Part shown: in pieces, positions 41,245 through 51,200 of the stretch | Position numbering within the stretch: position 1 is the stretch's first letter | Layout of the letters: each line of letters begins with the position of its first letter | NCBI GenBank assembly: GCA_965200095.1 | Contig: OZ241350.1 | Location: forward strand, 3,210,216 to 3,274,215 | Source: JANQOH01 sp965200095 | GTDB taxonomy: Bacteria > Pseudomonadota > Alphaproteobacteria > UBA7887 | Length of the DNA stretch: 64,000 nucleotides | Direction: 5' to 3' | Made by a program: the position numbers and the translations under genes | The notes under the pieces: generated by a model | The model's database searches: none | What the model was told of the DNA's origin: nothing | Seen by the model: only the letters and a program-made list of their open reading frames with translations

Positions 41245-41321
<77 letters not shown>

Positions 41322-41423
41322 AATCATTCCTGCTATTTTTGCGGGATAAAGGGATGTAGGCCATCGTTCTTGGTTCGGATGTTTCATCTCTGAAAATTAT
41401 CGATTTCGTGGTTAGGAAACGAG

Positions 41424-43892
41424 ATGCTGTACGCGGATCTCAGTCGTGATCGGACACGTTTGCTTAAGGATTACCTGACGAGTCAGCGGGTAAATTTGTT
41501 TGTTGGCTCTGGTATCAGTGGTGATTCGTCCAGTCAGCTGGGGCCAATGCTGTTGTCTGGGGATTTACGCAAGAGATTGGTCGAAGTGAATGAATTGCCT
41601 AGCGAGACATCGCTCCAGCTTGCGTATGCAGCCCTTAGCTCAGACCAAATCGCTGACGAGATCACTGCGCGTTACACCTGCGGTCACGTTGGCCCCACGG
41701 TCGCGAGGTTGGCGCGCCACCCGTGGAAGCGGGTATATACGCTCAATGTAGACAATGCGTTTGAAAGGGCCTTCCGGGAATTTGGTGCCCAGCGAATCTT
41801 TGGTGAGAGCTCATTAGAGGTTGGGATCTTTAGTGACGATTATTTCGACGTCGCTCCAGAAACTCGGTGTTCGATCATTCACCTTCACGGTTCAGTTGAG
41901 CAATCGGCGCGCGGTTATGTTTTTAGCCACACAGAATATGCGAGACAGATGACTCGCCCGAACCCTTGGATGACGACGCTTCTCGGGCTGATGCGAACAG
42001 AGACTTTCATTGTTGCGGGTACTACACTGGAGGAGATTGATGTTACTTATTATCTTGAGCAGCGAAGCGGCAGATCCATTCGAGGTGACGCCCCTCCTTC
42101 GATCCTAATTGAGCCGAACCCCAACCGTCTGACGGAGATGTTGTGTGAAAGACATGAATTTTACCTTTTTGAAGGAACCGTACTGGATTTCTTTGAACAG
42201 CTAGAAAAACAGACCAGTGGTCAGGTTGATTTTTGGCCCGACCACGCTGATGATGGTCTGTCGGAACTTTCGCTTAGCCGCGCGGCGCGGTTGAAATTTT
42301 CGACCACATTTGAACTTGTACCTAGGGTGCCTTTGCCCGGTGGGGATTCAATGCGCTTTCTTCTTGGCGCAGAAATTGGATGGCATATGCTAAAGGAGGG
42401 GGCGGATATTCCTCGTGAAATTTATACCGACGTGCGCACGAAGATTCTTGATATTCTTCATAGCGACCACTGCCGTATATTGCTTATATCGGATAAGCCG
42501 GGTTCTGGAAAGACTGCGCTTTTGCGCAGGTTGGCGTTTGATTTGCGAGCCAATATCGGGAATGTGTTTTTCCATACCGGAAATTTTTACTGTGAAATCG
42601 ACCTCGCCGTGAAGATAATAGACGGCTTGCAGGGGAGCTGCGTTGTTTTTATTGATAATTTGGCAGATGCGATAAATGATTTTTCTCTGTTTATGCCTAA
42701 ACTTCAGAGGCGTGACATAATTGTTGTTTGCGCCGATCGAGATTACCGTATTCCGTACATAGAGGCGGCTTTTACGGCGGAAAATTTTGACCATATTGAT
42801 AACTTTCTCGACCCCACGAGAAACGAGATCAAAAGATTGCTGTCCGTGCATATTGAGCATGGCCTCTCCACCGTTGCAGAGGCTGATCAAAGAAATCTGG
42901 CAAAGCTTCGGGGTGACGAACCGATGTCAGTTGCCTGCTGTCGAATACAGAATAATTTCAAACGCTTTGATAAGATCGTTCGGGAATTGTTGAGTGAATG
43001 TGATCGTAACGAACAACTAGCTTACACGACTATAGCGCTTGCTCGGTACTGCGTAGCATCAGGAATTCGTCGTCACATCCTTAGCACTATTTCCTGCTTT
43101 GATGCGGTCGAACACCTCTTTAGCAGTAGTGCTTCGTTACCGGTCAAGTATTCAGATGTCAAATCGCTGTTTGTTGTTCCTCGACAGACGGTGGTCGGGG
43201 AGACGGTGCTGAAACTCGCTGCAACACAGGACAAACATGATCTTCTGTCAATTTTTGTGGATCTGGTGAATTCTCTGAATCCGATGGTTAATCCACACAC
43301 TATTCGGATTAGGTCGCCGGAATCTCGGCTTGTTGGCAGGCTCATGGACTTCGATTCCATTGTGAAGAGGTTTATCGACGAGCACGCCGAAGAATTTTAC
43401 GAGGAGGTGAAAACAGGAGCTGAGTGGAATTCTCGGTATTGGGAGCAGCTATCGCTTATGAAGCTGGATCGGTTTCTGTCATCTCCGGGGGATGCCTTTC
43501 TTCTGCAGGAGAGCTTGCAACACGCGCGCTCGGCGCTGACTCGAGAATCGCACCCATTTTCGCATACAACTTTGGCGAAAGTGCTCTTTCAGGCAATGCG
43601 CGCTGATTCGCGGTTGAGAGATGAGTATTTCAACGAGGCGTGGCAGCATATTAGCGAAGCGGACGAGATTGAGAGTAGGTGGAGGAAGCGGGGGGCGGCT
43701 CTCTTTGTGGTTGCCTTTACCGGAGTTGTCAGTTTTGTGGAGATGGGTGGTATGCTGTCTGGTAACCAGCATCAGAAGTTACGCGACATGATTTCTACAA
43801 CTTACGGCCTTACTCTCCGGGATAAACGTCTTCTCCGTGCCCGCGAAGAGGTCCGTGATATGAAGAATTTGTTGCCGGAGTTGCCGCGGTGA
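41424..43892 (+). CDS. SIR2-like / P-loop NTPase (STAND-like) antiphage protein
   Basis: An 822-residue protein. The N-terminal 280 residues are SIR2-like: FVGSGIS near 27-32, TLNVDNAFE, and IIHLHGSV with its histidine. A P-loop follows, SDKPGSGKT (Lys363), with Walker B VVFIDNLAD about 70 residues later, then a long helical C-terminus. This is the plan of defence sirtuins (DSR/Avs5-like) in which phage sensing by the NTPase/sensor part releases NAD-degrading activity and stops the cell. That activity is inferred. Codon use and GC are clearly lower (about half) than in the neighbours, indicating transfer. AGGAAACGAG precedes the ATG. It starts 102 bp after tRNA-fMet. Confidence 0.82.
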   Translation: MLYADLSRDRTRLLKDYLTSQRVNLFVGSGISGDSSSQLGPMLLSGDLRKRLVEVNELPSETSLQLAYAALSSDQIADEITARYTCGHVGPTVARLARHPWKRVYTLNVDNAFERAFREFGAQRIFGESSLEVGIFSDDYFDVAPETRCSIIHLHGSVEQSARGYVFSHTEYARQMTRPNPWMTTLLGLMRTETFIVAGTTLEEIDVTYYLEQRSGRSIRGDAPPSILIEPNPNRLTEMLCERHEFYLFEGTVLDFFEQLEKQTSGQVDFWPDHADDGLSELSLSRAARLKFSTTFELVPRVPLPGGDSMRFLLGAEIGWHMLKEGADIPREIYTDVRTKILDILHSDHCRILLISDKPGSGKTALLRRLAFDLRANIGNVFFHTGNFYCEIDLAVKIIDGLQGSCVVFIDNLADAINDFSLFMPKLQRRDIIVVCADRDYRIPYIEAAFTAENFDHIDNFLDPTRNEIKRLLSVHIEHGLSTVAEADQRNLAKLRGDEPMSVACCRIQNNFKRFDKIVRELLSECDRNEQLAYTTIALARYCVASGIRRHILSTISCFDAVEHLFSSSASLPVKYSDVKSLFVVPRQTVVGETVLKLAATQDKHDLLSIFVDLVNSLNPMVNPHTIRIRSPESRLVGRLMDFDSIVKRFIDEHAEEFYEEVKTGAEWNSRYWEQLSLMKLDRFLSSPGDAFLLQESLQHARSALTRESHPFSHTTLAKVLFQAMRADSRLRDEYFNEAWQHISEADEIESRWRKRGAALFVVAFTGVVSFVEMGGMLSGNQHQKLRDMISTTYGLTLRDKRLLRAREEVRDMKNLLPELPR

Positions 43893-44351
43893 TCGACGCT
43901 TACATCAGGTTTAGGAGTGGTTTGCTGCCACACCGGATCGCATAGATGCTCGCGCGATTCCGATAGCTTGCGAAAGCCGGCGAGAGAGATCGATGTGGCG
44001 CGGGTATCTCGTGACGCGGCATGTGCGGCAGGTGAGACAACGGCGGTCGTCGGAGCTGTCGGGAGTGTCAGTTTGAGGGCCGAAGGGTGTGGTGAGGGTG
44101 CCGGGAAACGGATCGGCTTGCCGTGGCCTATTTGTCATCTCATGTGTCGTGAACTGCTACAGCCCGGTGCTGGTGGGGCGACGGGGCGTTATGATGTCCG
44201 CCCATCATCTCGACCTGCGACGCCCTCCGTCGAACGGGCCGGTTGACCAGCGCCACACCGTGTCCTTGATTGAGCGCGGCCCACCCATGATTACGCTGCC
44301 GCATAGCGAGCTGCGTTTGGCGGCGCCTTCGACGTGCTGGAGGGCTGCGAG
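43893..44351 (+). other. 459-bp intergenic region with no recognised gene
   Basis: GC content rises back to the genomic level within this gap. Short reading frames of up to about 110 codons exist but show no family pattern. I see no repeats, tRNA or terminator with a T-run. Confidence 0.6.
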
Positions 44352-45596
44352 GTGAACAAGCTTGTCGCAGGGTCGCGGGAGGTTCCGCGCATCAAGTGTC
44401 TGAGGGTGGAGAATTTCCGCGCTCTCAGAAACGTCGAGATCAGGGATATGACGCCGTTGACGGTGCTGATCGGTCCCAACGGGAGCGGGAAATCCACGCT
44501 GTTCGATGTGTTCGCGTTTTTGGCGGAATGTTTGGAGGGCGGCTTGAGGCGCGCCTGGGACCGCCGGGGACGGGCCAGGGAGATTCGGACCCGCGGCGCC
44601 GAGGGGCCGGTCGTCGTCGAACTCCAGTATCGCGAGCAGCCGACCGAACCGCTCATTACCTATCGCCTGGAGGTCAACGAGCGGAACGGTTCGCCGACGG
44701 TCGCCCGTGAATGGCTACGATGGAAACGGGGTCCCTATGGCGCCCCGTTTCACTTTCTCGATTTCCGTTACGGGGAGGGATCGGCGGTAGGCGGCGAACG
44801 GCCTGAATCCAAGGATGAAAGGCGGCTTGTCGCTTTGAAGTCTCCCGACTTGCTGGCGGTCAACGCGCTTGGTCAATTTCAGGAGTATCCCCGCGTTGCG
44901 GCGCTGCGTGATTTTATCATGAGTTGGCATGTGTCGTATTTCTCGGTGGAGAGCGCGCGCGGTCAGCCGGAAACGGGGCCGCAGGAGCGCTTGTCCGAAA
45001 CCGGGGACAATCTCGCGAACGTCATCCAGTATCTGCATGAGCAAAAACCGAAACGCCTTGAACGGATATTCAGGGCGTTGGGCCGGCGTGTGCCCCGCAT
45101 CGGCCGGGTAACGGCCGACACGATGCCGGACGGCAGGTTGCTTCTGCAAATCAAGGATACGCCGTTCGAGCGGCCGATCATGGCGCGCTTCGCGTCGGAT
45201 GGGACGCTCAAACTGCTGGCCTATCTGGTGTTGTTGCACAATCTCAAAGACCGGCCGTTTATCGGCATCGAGGAACCGGAGAATTTTCTTCACCCCCGGT
45301 TGCTGAACGAACTGGCCGAGGAATGTCGAAAGACTTGCGAAGAGAGGCAGATCCTTGTCACGACGCACTCGCCGTTTTTCCTGGACGGGCTCCGCGCCGG
45401 GGAAGTGCGCGTTCTGTGGCGCGACGAGAAAGGCCACACGCAGGTCGAGCGGGCCGCCGACTTGCGCGGCGTCCCGGAGTTCATGGACAATGGGGCGCTG
45501 CTCGGCCATCTGTGGATGGAGGGGTTCTTCGGAGTCGGCGACCCGCTGACCCGCCACGGCGCCCCGGCGCGCGGACGCGACGGGAAGCGCCGATGA
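44352..45596 (+). CDS. AAA family ATPase (SMC/OLD-like), pair 1
   Basis: A 414-residue AAA_21-type ATPase with the P-loop LIGPNGSGKST at 39-49 (Lys47), CLRVENFRALRNVEIRD in front of it, Walker B FIGIEEPENFLHP, and VTTHSPFFLDGL. GTG 44352 with GGAGG upstream was chosen; an upstream GTG at 44334 is possible. The stop overlaps the start of a DUF4276 gene (ATGA). ATPase/DUF4276 pairs occur in defence islands; a nucleic-acid or phage-triggered role is inferred. Confidence 0.85.
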   Translation: MNKLVAGSREVPRIKCLRVENFRALRNVEIRDMTPLTVLIGPNGSGKSTLFDVFAFLAECLEGGLRRAWDRRGRAREIRTRGAEGPVVVELQYREQPTEPLITYRLEVNERNGSPTVAREWLRWKRGPYGAPFHFLDFRYGEGSAVGGERPESKDERRLVALKSPDLLAVNALGQFQEYPRVAALRDFIMSWHVSYFSVESARGQPETGPQERLSETGDNLANVIQYLHEQKPKRLERIFRALGRRVPRIGRVTADTMPDGRLLLQIKDTPFERPIMARFASDGTLKLLAYLVLLHNLKDRPFIGIEEPENFLHPRLLNELAEECRKTCEERQILVTTHSPFFLDGLRAGEVRVLWRDEKGHTQVERAADLRGVPEFMDNGALLGHLWMEGFFGVGDPLTRHGAPARGRDGKRR

Positions 45597-46208
45597 CGCC
45601 GGCGCGTTACCTGGTGATTTTCGTCGAGGAACCGTCGATGGAGGCTTTTCTTTCCAGACTCCTTCCGCACATTCTCGTCGATTGCGAGTTCGAGATCCGG
45701 CCGTTCCGGGGCAAGGGCCAACTGATGGCGAATATCGAGAGCCGTCTTCGCGCCTGTAGAAAATGGTTGCCCGGCGATTGGCGTCTCATTGTGCTGGTCG
45801 ATCGCGACAATGACGATTGCCGCGCGCTCAAGAACCGACTTGAAGACAAGGCCGCCAAAGCCGGGCTGCTTTCCCGCACGCGCTCGGGCGGGGCTTGCTG
45901 GCAAATCGTCAACGCGTCGTGATCGAGGAGCTGGAAGCCTGGTATTTCGGCGACTGGCAGGCTGTGCGAAGCGCGTATCCGAAGGTTCCCGCGACGATCC
46001 CCCGACGGACACGTTACCGATATCCGGACGCGATCCGCGGCGGGATGTGGGAGGCGTTCGAGCGCGTTATGCAGGAGCATGGATATTTTCGGAGCGGCCT
46101 TCGCAAGATCGAAGCCGCCCGGGCCATCGCCCCGCATGTCGACCCGCGCGCAACCGGTCGCCGGGTTTCGCGGCGTTTCGCAACGCGCTGGCGGAGGCGA
46201 CCGCATGA
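45593..46208 (+). pseudogene. DUF4276 family gene broken by two frameshifts (pair 1)
   Basis: The reading begins with YLVIFVEEPSMEAFLSRLL and LIVLVDRDNDDCRALKNRL and then goes out of frame just after WQIVN near 45911. The next part continues in another frame: VVIEELEAWYFGDWQAV ... YFRSGLRKIEAARAIAPHVDP. Near 46145 the frame shifts again and ends as FAAFRNALAEATA with a TGA at 46208. Each shift is explained by loss of a single C or G. With both restored the product would have about 205 residues, normal for DUF4276. The glutamate in VEEPS and the DRDNDD motif resemble Toprim residues (inference). This is either a true pseudogene or two base-calling errors. Confidence 0.8.
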
Positions 46209-46370
46209 CGGTATGGTCGCGAAACGGTGCGGTCGCGGCGGCCGGTCGGTCGCGGCCTCCGTCGAACCCGTTGTGTGCGAGCCTCGCGATGTCGCCGGGC
46301 TCGAAGCATGGACCGGATGCGGGGGGCGATTCCCGGTCGTCCGGCGCCGGTGAACCGGGGAGACGCGACG

Positions 46371-47579
46371 ATGCCGTTCATCCGGAGCCTCGGGCTGCGA
46401 AACCTGTTGTCCTTCCCGCCGGATATGGAGCCGTTCGAGCTCCGGCCGCTGAACGTGTTGATCGGGCCGAACGGCTCCGGGAAGACGAACTTGATCGAGG
46501 CGCTGGAGCTGCTTCGCGCGGCGCCGACGGATTTCGCCGCCGCAATCCGCGAGGGCGGCGACATGGAGGAATGGCGGTGGAAAGGAGAGAAGCCCGTTCC
46601 TACGGTGGAGATAGACGTCGCGGCCGATGTTGCCAATGTTATAGCGCCATCTGGTATTGAATCTGGGAAACCATTGCATTATCATATCGGTTTCGCGGGT
46701 TTTGGAAGTGTGTTCTTGGTGTACTCGGAATCGGTGTGGGGTGCCGGTTCCGGTAAAGAGCACGAAGAACGGCAATTCTATTACCGTTTGGAAGACGGAA
46801 CATCCGCCATCTTGACGAAGGAAAAGACGTCAAATCCCCGGCGGAATCTGCAAGAGATACCGATGAGCGAATTGGATCGGGGGCAATCGATCCTGAAGCA
46901 ACGCCGGGATTGGTTCGATTACCCGGAAATTGCCGGGTTGAGATATGGGTTTTCCCGGATAAGGAGCTTTCGGGAATGGGTTTTCGGCCCGGGCGCTCCC
47001 TCCCGTTCGGCGAGCCCCATTGGCGACGCGCCAGACACACTCTCATCCGACGCCCGGAGTCTGGCGCTCGCAGTGCACGAAATCCAGCACCGTGGCGGCG
47101 GTGCGTTCGACGCGGCGATGCAACGTTTCCTGCCGCGCTACGAGCGTGCATCGACCCGTATTGTCGGCAACACTGTCCAGCTCTATCTCCACGAGAAGGG
47201 CCTCGGAAAACCGATCCCCGCCGCGCGCGTTTCGGACGGGACGCTTCGGTTCCTGGCCATACTTGCCTCTCTGTTCGCGCCGGTCCCGCCATCTCTATTG
47301 TGCATCGAAGAACCGGAGCTCGGGATGCACCCCGACGCCGTCGCGCTGCTTGGCGAACTCCTCATGGAAGCATCCAGCCGGACGCAGCTCGTCGTCACCA
47401 CCCATTCGGACGCGCTGCTGTCGGCGCTGGGCGATCAGGTCGAGTCGGTGCTGGTATGCGAGAATAACGGGCGCGGGACGGCGGTGAACCGCCTCGACGC
47501 CGAGCGGCTCGCGTTCTGGCTCAAGGACTATACCCTCGGAGACGTTTGGCGCATGGGAGAAATCGGGGGAAACCCGTGA
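46371..47579 (+). CDS. AAA family ATPase (SMC/OLD-like), pair 2
   Basis: A 402-residue ATPase with the P-loop LIGPNGSGKTN at 30-40 (Lys38), Walker B LLCIEEPELGMHPD, and VVTTHSDALLSAL. It shares plan and size with the first AAA gene 2 kb upstream but little sequence beyond motifs. ATG 46371 has GGGGAGAC upstream. The stop overlaps the GTG start of the next DUF4276-type gene. The middle third (46640-46920) is richer in A/T than the rest. Confidence 0.86.
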   Translation: MPFIRSLGLRNLLSFPPDMEPFELRPLNVLIGPNGSGKTNLIEALELLRAAPTDFAAAIREGGDMEEWRWKGEKPVPTVEIDVAADVANVIAPSGIESGKPLHYHIGFAGFGSVFLVYSESVWGAGSGKEHEERQFYYRLEDGTSAILTKEKTSNPRRNLQEIPMSELDRGQSILKQRRDWFDYPEIAGLRYGFSRIRSFREWVFGPGAPSRSASPIGDAPDTLSSDARSLALAVHEIQHRGGGAFDAAMQRFLPRYERASTRIVGNTVQLYLHEKGLGKPIPAARVSDGTLRFLAILASLFAPVPPSLLCIEEPELGMHPDAVALLGELLMEASSRTQLVVTTHSDALLSALGDQVESVLVCENNGRGTAVNRLDAERLAFWLKDYTLGDVWRMGEIGGNP

Positions 47580-48190
47580 GCGCCGTCGCCATCTACATGG
47601 AAGGAGGCGGGAACGGCAAGGGAAGCAAGGCTGCCCTGCGGCGCGGTATGGACAGTTTCCTCGGCGACCTTAAGGACGCAGCGCGGGAGAAGGGGTGGCG
47701 ATGGAAGCTGGTGTGCTGCGGCGCTCGGGGCGAGACGTTCCATGCCTTCGAAAATGCGCGCTCGAACGGCGGCGACGGTCTCACCCTGCTGCTGGTCGAT
47801 TCCGAAGGTCCCGTGAAGGCGGGGCCGTGCGCCCATCTGGCCGCGCAGGATGGGTGGGACATGTGCGGCGTGAACGACGATGGCGTTCATCTGATGGCGC
47901 AGGTTATGGAGACGTGGCTCGTCGCCGACGGCGATGCCCTTACGGCATATTACGGGCAGGACTTTCGCGCGAACGCTCTTCCCGCGCGCCGGGACCTCGA
48001 AGAGGAAGACAAAACCACCGTCGCCGCTGCGCTGGACCGGGCGACACGCCGCACGCAGAAAGGCCGCTACCGCAAGATCCAACACGCTGCCGATCTTCTC
48101 GCGCGCATCGACCCGGCAAAGGCGCGGGAGCGCTGTCGCCATTGCGCGCGGTTGTTCGATACGCTCGGCGCGGCCGTCGCGGCGGCGTGA
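47576..48190 (+). CDS. DUF4276 family protein, pair 2
   Basis: A 204-residue protein beginning AIYMEGGGNGKGSKAALRRG, then LTLLLVDSEGPVK, then VHLMAQVMETWLVADGDAL and KGRYRKIQHAADLLARID, which is the usual DUF4276 order. The early glutamate and the D.E of VDSEG would fit a Toprim-like active site; this is inference. GTG 47576 overlaps the ATPase stop by 4 bases, showing tight coupling. Unlike the first DUF4276 gene, it is intact. Confidence 0.83.
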   Translation: MSAVAIYMEGGGNGKGSKAALRRGMDSFLGDLKDAAREKGWRWKLVCCGARGETFHAFENARSNGGDGLTLLLVDSEGPVKAGPCAHLAAQDGWDMCGVNDDGVHLMAQVMETWLVADGDALTAYYGQDFRANALPARRDLEEEDKTTVAAALDRATRRTQKGRYRKIQHAADLLARIDPAKARERCRHCARLFDTLGAAVAAA

Positions 48191-48282
48191 GGCGATGGGC
48201 GCTCCCAGGAAGGGCGTCGCTATGATGAGAACCGGCGTCCGGCGGGGAGACGGGGCGATGAGCGAGGGCGTGAGCGGGTAGC

Positions 48283-51200
48283 ATGGCCGGTTTTCGCAAG
48301 AAGCTGATCGAAGTCTCGTTGCCGCTGGAGGCGATCAATGCGGCTTCGGCGCGGGAGAAGTCGATACGGCACGGGCACCCCTCGACGCTGCATCTGTGGT
48401 GGGCGCGGCGGCCGCTGGCGGCGTGCCGGGCCGTGCTGTTCTCGCAGCTCGTGGACGATCCTTCGGCGTGGCCGAAGAAATTCCCGACCGAGGAGGAGCA
48501 GGACCGCGAGCGGGCGCGGCTGCACGGGATTGTCGCCGATATGGTTCCGTGGGAGGCGAGCGGCGACGAGCGGGCGATGGGCAGGGCGCGCTACGAAATC
48601 GCGCGCTCGCTGGCGTGGGGGCGCGACGAGACGCCGCCGGCGCGCGACGATGCGGCGGGAGTGCTGAAGTATCTGGCCGCGCACGCGCCGCCGGTGTGCG
48701 ATCCGTTCTGCGGCGGCGGGTCGATCCCGCTGGAGGCGCAGCGGCTGGGGCTGCGCGCCCGCGGTTCGGACCTCAACCCGGTGGCGGTTCTGGTCTCCAG
48801 GGCGACCTGCGAGATTCCGCCGAAATTCGCGGGTTGGCCGCCGGTCAACCCCGACGCGGATCCGAACACGGCATGGCGGGGCGCGCAGGGCCTGGCCGAG
48901 GACATCCGCTTTTACGGCCGTCAGCTGCGCGACCGGGCGCGGGAGCGGATCGGCCATCTGTATCCGAAGGCGACGGTGACGGCGGCGATGGCCGAAGCGC
49001 GCGCGGATTTGAAACCCTCGGTCGGGCAGGAACTCACTGTCATCGCTTGGCTGTGGGCGCGCACCGTCGCCTCGCCCGACCCGATGATGCGCGGCGCGCA
49101 TGTGCCGCTGGCGCGTTCTTTCGTGCTGTCGTCGAAGAAGGGCCGGCAAGCATGGGTGAAACCGGTCATCGACCCTTCCGGCCGCGCCTGGCGTTTCACG
49201 GTGCGAACCGGTTCCGGGGCGCCGCCGAAAGGCACGGTCGATCGACGCGGGGGTCGCTGTCTGCTCACGGGGTCGCCCATTGCTTTCGGTTACATACGCT
49301 CCGAAGGCAGAGCGGGACGAATGGGCGCGCGGCTGATGGCGGCGGTGGCGGAGGGCAAGCGCGGCCGGGTCTATCTCGATCCGACAGAGGACATGGAGGC
49401 CGTCGCGCGCTCGGCGACGCCCGCATGGCGGCCGGATGGAAACCTGCCGGACAGGGCATTGGGCTTGGTTAACGTCCAGTTATACGGAATGCGCGACTAC
49501 GCCGATCTCTTCACGCCGCGCCAGCTGACGGCTCTGACGACATTCTCGGACCTGGTTTCCGAGACGCGCGAGCAGGTCGCGCGCGACTTCCTGGGAGCGC
49601 CGGCGTCTCGCCGGCACGTGCACGAAGTGCGCGATCACGAAGATGCCGGCGAGACGCCGGCGCTCCCGGGAAGGGCGCTCCCGGAACATCGCGGCTGGCA
49701 TTCCCGAGGCTACATCCCCCATTTCGATTCCGGGGGGCTCGTCCAGAGCGTCTCGTTCCGTCTTGCCGACAGCGTGCCGCAAGACCTGCTGCGGCGCTGG
49801 CGCGCCGAATTGCGCGGCGACGATCGCGCCGCAGAGTTGCGCGAACGCATCGCCCGATACGAAGACGCCGGCCACGGCGCCTGCCATCTGCGGCGGCCCG
49901 GAATCGCCCGCCTGGTTCAGGACGCGCTGCAACATGCCGACGGCGACCGTTACCGACTGCTCGCATGGTGCGTCATGCCGAACCATGTGCACACGTTGAT
50001 CGAGCAAATGCCGGGTTCGCGCCTCGCCGATATCGTCCAGTCGTGGAAATCCTTCACGGCGAAGGGGGCCAACCGGTTGCTCGGCCGGGAGGGGCCGTTC
50101 TGGGCGCGGGATTATTTCGACCGCTACATACGCGACGAGAACCATTTCGAGACGGCGCGCAATTATGTCCACGAGAACCCGGCGAAGGCGGGTCTTTGCG
50201 AGGATGCGGCGGACTGGCCGTGGTCTTCCCTGGGAGCGCCGGCGTCTCGCCGGCATCTTCGTGATCGCGCGCTTCGCGCACGTGCCGGCGAGACGCCGGC
50301 GCTCCCAGGATATGCCGACGCGGTGGCGACCTATCTGGGGCTCTGCGTCAGCCGGCAGGCGAACCGGTGCTCCAGTCTTAACTTCTGGGACCCCGGCGGG
50401 CAGAACGTGCAACAGGTCTTCGCACGTGGGGCGCTGCCCATGGTATGGGATTTCTGCGAGGCCAACCCGTTCAGCGATTCGAGCGGCAATTTCGTCGGGC
50501 AGGTCGACTACCTTGCGAAAGTCGTGGAGCGTTCGCCGGCCCGGGCCGCGCCCGCCGCGATAATTCAACAGAACGCCGCCGGCGATACCCCGCTCCTCAG
50601 GGGCGCGGCGATCGCCACCGACCCGCCCTATTACGACAATATCGGCTATGCGGATCTGTCGGATTTTTTCTATGTCTGGCAGCGTCGCACTCTCCGTTCC
50701 ATATGCCCCGATCTTTTCCGCCGGGTTCTGACCCCGAAAGACGAGGAGCTCGTAGCCTCGCCCCACCGTCACGAAAGCAGGAAGGCGGCGGAACGGTTTT
50801 TCATGGAAGGCATGATCGAGGCGTTGCGTAATATGCGCGAATCCGGAGCCGACGATTTCCCGGTTACGATCTATTACGCCTTCAAGCAGTCCGAGGCCGC
50901 GAAGGAGGGGCTGACGTCTCCGGGATGGGCGACATTCCTTCAGGGAGTGTTCGACGCGGGCTATGTCATCGACGGCACATGGCCCGTGCGCACCGAACTC
51001 ACCGGCAATTTGCAGAAAAAGATGAACGTCCTCGCCTCGTCCATCGTGCTGGTCTGCCGCAAGCGTCCGGCGGATGCGCCGACGATCACGCGGCGCGATT
51101 TCGTCGCGCGGTTGCGGGCCGAATTGCCGGCGGCGCTGAAACATATCCGCGCCGGCGGGGTCGGACCCGTGGACATGGCGCAGGCCGCGCTCGGTCCCGG

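Noticed and set aside
43917..44355. Short frames between SIR2 and the first AAA ATPase
   Set aside because: No ribosome sites or recognisable protein; composition only.
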